Assembly: GCA_031286555.1 (NCBI GenBank)
Contig: JAITUD010000175.1
Location: forward strand, 1 to 8,520
From: Microbacterium sp.
GTDB taxonomy: Bacteria; Actinomycetota; Actinomycetes; Actinomycetales; Microbacteriaceae
Length of the DNA stretch: 8,520 bases
Direction: 5' to 3'
Shown in pieces: positions 5,791-8,520 of the stretch (position 1 is the first letter of the stretch; every line of letters begins with the position of its first letter). The notes under the pieces are model-generated. The model did not search any database, was not told the origin of the DNA, and worked only from the letters and a program-made list of their open reading frames with translations. The position numbers and the translations under genes were made by a program.

Positions 5791-6225
5791 CGGGTTCTCC
5801 GTCGCCGCGGACAGCGCGGCGATCAGGTCCGCCAGCATCGCGCGGATGCCGGCGACGTCGAGGTCGCGGGAAGCCCGCTGCCAGACGACGTCGACGTCCC
5901 GGTGCGCGATCACCCGCACCTGCCTGCCCTTCTCGGTGATCTCCAGATCTGCCGACCGACCGTCCGCGCCGCGGCTGCGGGAGAGCAGACCGTCGTCGAC
6001 GAGCCTGGTCAGATGGGCGGTCAGCGTCGAAGGCTTCGCCCCGATGTGCGCGGCGACCTCGGTGGGGGTCGTACGGCCCAGGGTCGCGACCAGGCTCAGC
6101 ACCGCATAGCCGGTCGGGGTCAGCCCGGTGCCGCCCAGCGCTCCGCGCAGCATCGCCCCGACGGCCTCATCCGCACGGAGCACGTCGAAGAGCACACCGA
6201 GCTCAGGAGCGGACTCGGCGGGCAT
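5782..6225 (-). CDS. MarR-family winged-helix transcriptional regulator
   Basis: This is a 147-residue protein of typical MarR size. It has an N-terminal dimerisation helix (ELGVLFDVLRADEAVGAML), then the winged helix-turn-helix: LTPTGYAVLSLVA, TPTEVAAHIG, recognition helix KPSTLTAHLTRLVDDGLLSR and wing RGADGRSADLEITEKG, with C-terminal dimerisation helices ending LIAALSAATENPLR. Such proteins are ligand-responsive dimeric repressors that bind 16-20-bp palindromes. The ATG at 6225 starts 5 nt after the menG stop codon with no clear Shine-Dalgarno, so translation is probably coupled to menG. An in-frame extension to 6351 would run through menG in another frame and add a non-family N-terminus. 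Ligand and targets are unknown; the nearest candidate target is the palindromic M28 promoter downstream. Confidence 0.88.
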   Translation of the reverse strand: MPAESAPELGVLFDVLRADEAVGAMLRGALGGTGLTPTGYAVLSLVATLGRTTPTEVAAHIGAKPSTLTAHLTRLVDDGLLSRSRGADGRSADLEITEKGRQVRVIAHRDVDVVWQRASRDLDVAGIRAMLADLIAALSAATENPLR

Positions 6226-6230
6226 CGGAC

Positions 6231-6950
6231 TCAGGCGACCGGCTTGCGGGCCCGGTGCAGCGCGACGATGCCGAAGGAGAGGTTGCGCCAGGCGACGTCG
6301 ATCCAGCCCGCCTCGCGCAGCCAGGCGGCGAGGGTCTTCTGATCGGGCCACTCCTGGATCGACTCGTTCAGGTAGTCGTAGGCCTCGCCGTTGGTGCCGG
6401 CCACGCGGGCGACGCGCGGCAGCACCTGCGAGTTGTAGAAGCCGAAGAACGCGCGGAAGAGCGGGGACGGCGGCGTGGAGAACTCATTGATCACCAGACG
6501 CCCACCGGGCTTGGTCACCCGGAACAGCTCCGCGATCGCCTTCTTCGGGTCCTGCACGTTGCGCAGGCTGTACGACATGGTCACCGCATCGAACTCGGCG
6601 TCGCCGAAGGGCAGGTCGGTGGCGTTCGCCTCGACGAAGCTGAGGTTCGGCAGGTCGCCGTGCCTGCGCTCGCCCTCGGCCAGCATCCCGGGCGAGAAGT
6701 CGGCGGCGACGACGTCGGCACCGCTCGCGGCGAGCGAAGCCGAGGATGATGCCGTGCCGGCGCCGAGATCGAGGATCCGCTCGCCCTTGCGGGGCGCGAC
6801 GGCCCTCGTGGTGGCTGCGCGCCAGAGCGCGTCGTTGCCGACGGTCATCACGGTGTTGGTGCGGTCGTAGCCGGCGGCGACCTGGTCGAACATCCCGCTG
6901 ACGCGGGCCGGGTCCTTGCCGAGGTCGGCGCGGTTGGGCTCTGCGGTCAT
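6231..6950 (-). CDS. menG: Demethylmenaquinone methyltransferase (UbiE/MenG)
   Basis: The 239-residue protein is an S-adenosylmethionine-dependent class I methyltransferase carrying both UbiE/COQ5 signatures: YDRTNTVMTVGNDALWR (28-44) and RNVQDPKKAIAELFRVTKPGG (starting at 130). The SAM-binding motif I is ILDLGAGTA (59-67), and the acidic ribose-binding residue is probably Asp84 in VVAADFS. It adds the ring methyl group to demethylmenaquinone in the last step of menaquinone biosynthesis, at the cytoplasmic membrane face. In an actinobacterium, with menF nearby, the menaquinone rather than the ubiquinone role is expected. The ATG at 6950 has TAGGAT 6 nt upstream, suggesting a leaderless mRNA. 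The marR gene follows after 5 nt in the same unit, and the DUF402 gene diverges with start codons 47 nt apart. Confidence 0.94.
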   Translation of the reverse strand: MTAEPNRADLGKDPARVSGMFDQVAAGYDRTNTVMTVGNDALWRAATTRAVAPRKGERILDLGAGTASSSASLAASGADVVAADFSPGMLAEGERRHGDLPNLSFVEANATDLPFGDAEFDAVTMSYSLRNVQDPKKAIAELFRVTKPGGRLVINEFSTPPSPLFRAFFGFYNSQVLPRVARVAGTNGEAYDYLNESIQEWPDQKTLAAWLREAGWIDVAWRNLSFGIVALHRARKPVA

Positions 6951-6956
6951 CCCTCG

Positions 6957-6962
6957 ATCCTA
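6957..6962 (-). promoter_or_regulatory. -10 element of menG
   Basis: Minus-strand TAGGAT ends 6 nt before the menG ATG, predicting a leaderless transcript. GAGGG directly abuts the ATG, which is too close to act as a normal ribosome binding site. Confidence 0.5.
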
Positions 6963-6967
6963 CGGGG

Positions 6968-6981
6968 CCGCACCTGTGCGG
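6968..6981. promoter_or_regulatory. Palindrome midway between the menG and DUF402 starts
   Basis: CCGCAC and GTGCGG form a perfect 6-bp inverted repeat around CT. The centre (6974.5) is within half a base of the midpoint between the two start codons (6950 and 6998) and about one base from the midpoint between the two -10 boxes. One bound protein would cover the spacer or -35 region of both divergent promoters. A chance GC-rich repeat cannot be excluded. Confidence 0.4.
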
Positions 6982-6984
6982 TCG

Positions 6985-6990
6985 TAGACT
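6985..6990 (+). promoter_or_regulatory. -10 element of the DUF402 gene
   Basis: TAGACT ends 7 nt before the GTG at 6998. The identical hexamer precedes menF. It supports GTG 6998 as the start instead of the internal ATG at 7031. Confidence 0.5.
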
Positions 6991-6997
6991 CGGCCGG

Positions 6998-7564
6998 GTG
7001 AGTGCACAGCGTCCTGAACCCGGCCAGACGATGATCTTCCAGTGGCGCAAGTGGGACGGCTCAGAACACTGGGGCGGCGAGGGCGTGTACCTCGGCGCCG
7101 ATCAGTGGGGCGACTGGATCGGTCAACCGGTCGGCTGGGCCAGTTCCCGCCCCGGCAGGTCGTTCGTCGCGGAGAGTCCGAACGTCACGCTCGTGCCGCG
7201 GGATGCCGCCGACTACGCGCTCACCGTGCACCGTGGGCATCCTCGTGCGATGCGCATCTACATCGACCTCGCCTGGGACGTGCGCTGGTCGGACGACGAC
7301 CCGCTGCTCGCCACCGCGATCGACATGGACCTCGACGTGGTGCGGCACCTCGACGAGCGCGGCACCCGCACCGTCGACCAGGACGAGTGGGAGGAGCACA
7401 GCGCGCAGTTCGCGTACCCGGCCGACGTCGTGACACACCTCGAGGCCCGCGCCGCCGAGCTCGAGACGCAGGTGCGCGCACAGCAGGCCCCATTCGACGA
7501 CGCGACGGCGGATGCCTGGATCGACAGGCTCGTCGCGCTGGGGCTGGACCGCCCGCTGGCGTGA
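6998..7564 (+). CDS. DUF402 domain protein (possible nucleotide phosphatase)
   Basis: The 188-residue protein carries the DUF402 pattern: MRIYIDLAWDVRW (85-97), the acidic stretch AIDMDLDVVR (107-116) and DQDEWEEH (127-134), which in family members coordinate metal. The N-terminal half is rich in Trp and Gly. Characterised relatives include FomD, which hydrolyses a nucleotidyl intermediate in fosfomycin biosynthesis, and staphylococcal nucleoside tri/diphosphatases, so metal-dependent nucleotide hydrolysis is a reasonable guess; the actual substrate is unknown. The C-terminal helix (residues 141-163) may form a short coiled coil. The GTG start is backed by TAGACT 7 nt upstream. It diverges from menG and is followed after 36 nt by menF. 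No signal peptide or membrane segment is seen. Confidence 0.85.
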   Translation: MSAQRPEPGQTMIFQWRKWDGSEHWGGEGVYLGADQWGDWIGQPVGWASSRPGRSFVAESPNVTLVPRDAADYALTVHRGHPRAMRIYIDLAWDVRWSDDDPLLATAIDMDLDVVRHLDERGTRTVDQDEWEEHSAQFAYPADVVTHLEARAAELETQVRAQQAPFDDATADAWIDRLVALGLDRPLA

Positions 7565-7588
7565 ATCGAGGGGCCGACCCCGCGCGAA

Positions 7589-7594
7589 TAGACT
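7589..7594 (+). promoter_or_regulatory. -10 element of menF
   Basis: TAGACT ends 6 nt before the GTG at 7601 and is identical to the -10 of the DUF402 gene. No Shine-Dalgarno is present, so menF is probably leaderless with its own promoter. Confidence 0.5.
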
Positions 7595-7596
7595 GA

Positions 7597-7612
7597 TCGG
7601 GTGACTACCCGA
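7597..7612. repeat. Inverted repeat straddling the menF start codon
   Basis: TCGGGT and ACCCGA form a perfect 6-bp inverted repeat with a GACT centre, and the GTG start codon lies within it. If transcription starts at the GTG, the left arm is not fully transcribed, so it would act as a DNA site, not an RNA hairpin. Function unknown. Confidence 0.35.
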
Positions 7613-8520
7613 CTGGTCGTGCAGACCCGAGAGATCGACCCGGTCGAGGATCTGCTCGCGTACGCGGACCCCGACAGGCCCGTCGCCTGGTTGCGCCGCG
7701 GCGACGGCATGGTCGCAGCCGGGCACCGGCATCTGGTCACGATCCGGGTGCCCGCCGGAGCAGGGCCGAGCCGCGCCGCCCTGATGGCGCAGGCATGGCG
7801 CGAGCTGGCATCCGCCGCCGAGATCGACGACGAGGTCGGCCTGCCGGGCACCGGTCTGATGGGCTTCGGTGCACTGACCTTCGACGAGGACTCGGCTCGC
7901 GACGCCGTCCTGATCGTTCCCGAGACGATCATCGGGCGCCGCGACGGACGCGGCTGGATCACCCGCATCCGCGGCGTCGAAGACGGCGCCCCCGCCGACG
8001 TCGCTCCGCGCGAATACGGACCGCACTGGGCAGGGACGCTCGGCCCTGGCGCGCAGACCCCGGACGGCTACCAGGAATCCGTGCGCCGCGCTGTCGCCGA
8101 GATCACCGCGGGTGACTACGAGAAGGTCGTGCTGGCGCGGGAGCTCACGGGCACCGTCCCGGTCGGTTCCGATCTGCGCCGGCTGGCGAGGGCGCTCTCG
8201 ACCGGATATCCCGACACCTGGGCGTTCGCGGTCGACGGGCTGATCGGCGCGAGCCCCGAGACGCTGGTCACGGTGCAGGACGGCACGGTGACCGCGCGCG
8301 TGCTCGCCGGCACGATCGGCCGCGGCGCCGACGCGGACGCCGACACCGCGGCATCCGCTTTCCTCGCCTCCAGCACGAAGGACCTCGACGAGCACGAGTA
8401 TGCCGTGCAGAGCCTGATCGCCGCGCTGCGTCCGCACGTGCGCGCGCTGGCGGCCGGCGAGCAGCCGTTCCTGCTGAAGCTGCCCAACCTGTTCCACCTC
8501 GCGACGGACGTCGAGGCGGA
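7601..8520 (+). CDS. menF: Isochorismate synthase (partial, 3' end beyond window)
   Basis: The first 306 residues of a chorismate-binding enzyme are present; full-length relatives have about 400-430. Diagnostic motifs are GDYEKVVLAR (171-180) with the general-base lysine Lys175, GASPETLV (216-223) with the catalytic Glu220, ARVLAGTIGRG (232-242), STKDLDEHEYAV (258-269) with the metal- and substrate-binding EH, and LLKLPNLFHLATDVEA (291-306). These distinguish isochorismate synthases (MenF/DhbC/EntC) from anthranilate and aminodeoxychorismate synthases. The enzyme converts chorismate to isochorismate with magnesium. With menG and a polyprenyl synthase nearby, a menaquinone role is favoured, but a siderophore (EntC/DhbC) role cannot be excluded until the downstream genes are seen. 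The GTG start is backed by TAGACT 6 nt upstream. The gene is intact up to the window edge. Confidence 0.92.
   Translation, partial: MTTRLVVQTREIDPVEDLLAYADPDRPVAWLRRGDGMVAAGHRHLVTIRVPAGAGPSRAALMAQAWRELASAAEIDDEVGLPGTGLMGFGALTFDEDSARDAVLIVPETIIGRRDGRGWITRIRGVEDGAPADVAPREYGPHWAGTLGPGAQTPDGYQESVRRAVAEITAGDYEKVVLARELTGTVPVGSDLRRLARALSTGYPDTWAFAVDGLIGASPETLVTVQDGTVTARVLAGTIGRGADADADTAASAFLASSTKDLDEHEYAVQSLIAALRPHVRALAAGEQPFLLKLPNLFHLATDVEA

Noticed and set aside
6226..6351. N-terminal extension of marR from 6351
   Set aside because: It runs through the 3' part of menG in another frame and encodes an Arg-rich stretch unlike MarR N-termini; ATG 6225 gives the normal length.
7567..7584. Possible terminator after the DUF402 gene (GGGG-CCGA-CCCC)
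   Set aside because: A four-pair stem with a mismatch before two more pairs and no T-run; it may be chance and lies just before the menF -10 box.
7061..8497. Minus-strand open frame of 478 codons
   Set aside because: Antisense to the DUF402 gene and menF, whose translations carry recognisable motifs; the composition is typical of a shadow frame.
1..8520. CRISPR arrays, tRNA or rRNA genes, insertion sequences, phage or defence modules
   Set aside because: I looked for regularly spaced repeats, tRNA-like cloverleafs, transposase or integrase motifs and terminal repeats and found none. All sizeable frames are accounted for by the listed genes or by antisense shadows.

Overview
The window looks like a chromosomal segment from a high-GC actinobacterium, most likely Microbacteriaceae and close to Microbacterium. 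The grounds are very high GC with G/C-ending codons, frequent GTG starts, an actinobacterial FprA-type ferredoxin reductase beside a long-chain polyprenyl diphosphate synthase, menaquinone (not ubiquinone) genes, and many start codons placed 6-8 nt after a TANNNT -10 element, as in actinobacterial leaderless transcripts. The genus is inferred from this overall pattern; no search was run.

Layout. Left edge (1-275): the first 28 codons of a minus-strand lipoprotein, probably an ABC-transporter solute-binding protein, diverge from a YajQ-family gene. The 189-nt gap holds two LacI-family-type operators with the core AAGCGCTT. Plus strand 276-1080: yajQ, then a 90-residue two-helix membrane protein. 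That gene converges, with 3 nt between stop codons, on the minus-strand block polyprenyl diphosphate synthase (4616) -> fprA -> alpha/beta hydrolase (ending 1084). Next on the minus strand come menG -> marR (6950-5782) and a separately promoted M28 metallopeptidase lipoprotein (5729-4668) that ends in a hairpin. Right side, plus strand: a DUF402 protein divergent from menG, then isochorismate synthase (menF/dhbC/entC type), cut off by the window end.

How the genes fit together. MenF (chorismate to isochorismate, first committed step), the polyprenyl diphosphate synthase (isoprenoid tail) and MenG (last methylation of demethylmenaquinone) are three separate steps of menaquinone biosynthesis. 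FprA is an NADPH-ferredoxin/adrenodoxin-type reductase that travels with the prenyl synthase. The hydrolase, M28 peptidase, MarR regulator, DUF402 protein and YajQ are accessory, with no proven link to that pathway.

The most notable signal is regulatory rather than a new gene system. Seven of the eleven genes have a TANNNT box ending 6-7 nt before the start codon, which also decides the start of the prenyl synthase. Four intergenic or promoter regions carry clear palindromes: two LacI-type sites at the left edge, one exactly midway between the divergent menG and DUF402 starts, one on the M28 transcription start region, and one straddling the menF start. I see no CRISPR array, tRNA, rRNA, insertion sequence, prophage or defence system, and no gene-free stretch longer than 189 nt.
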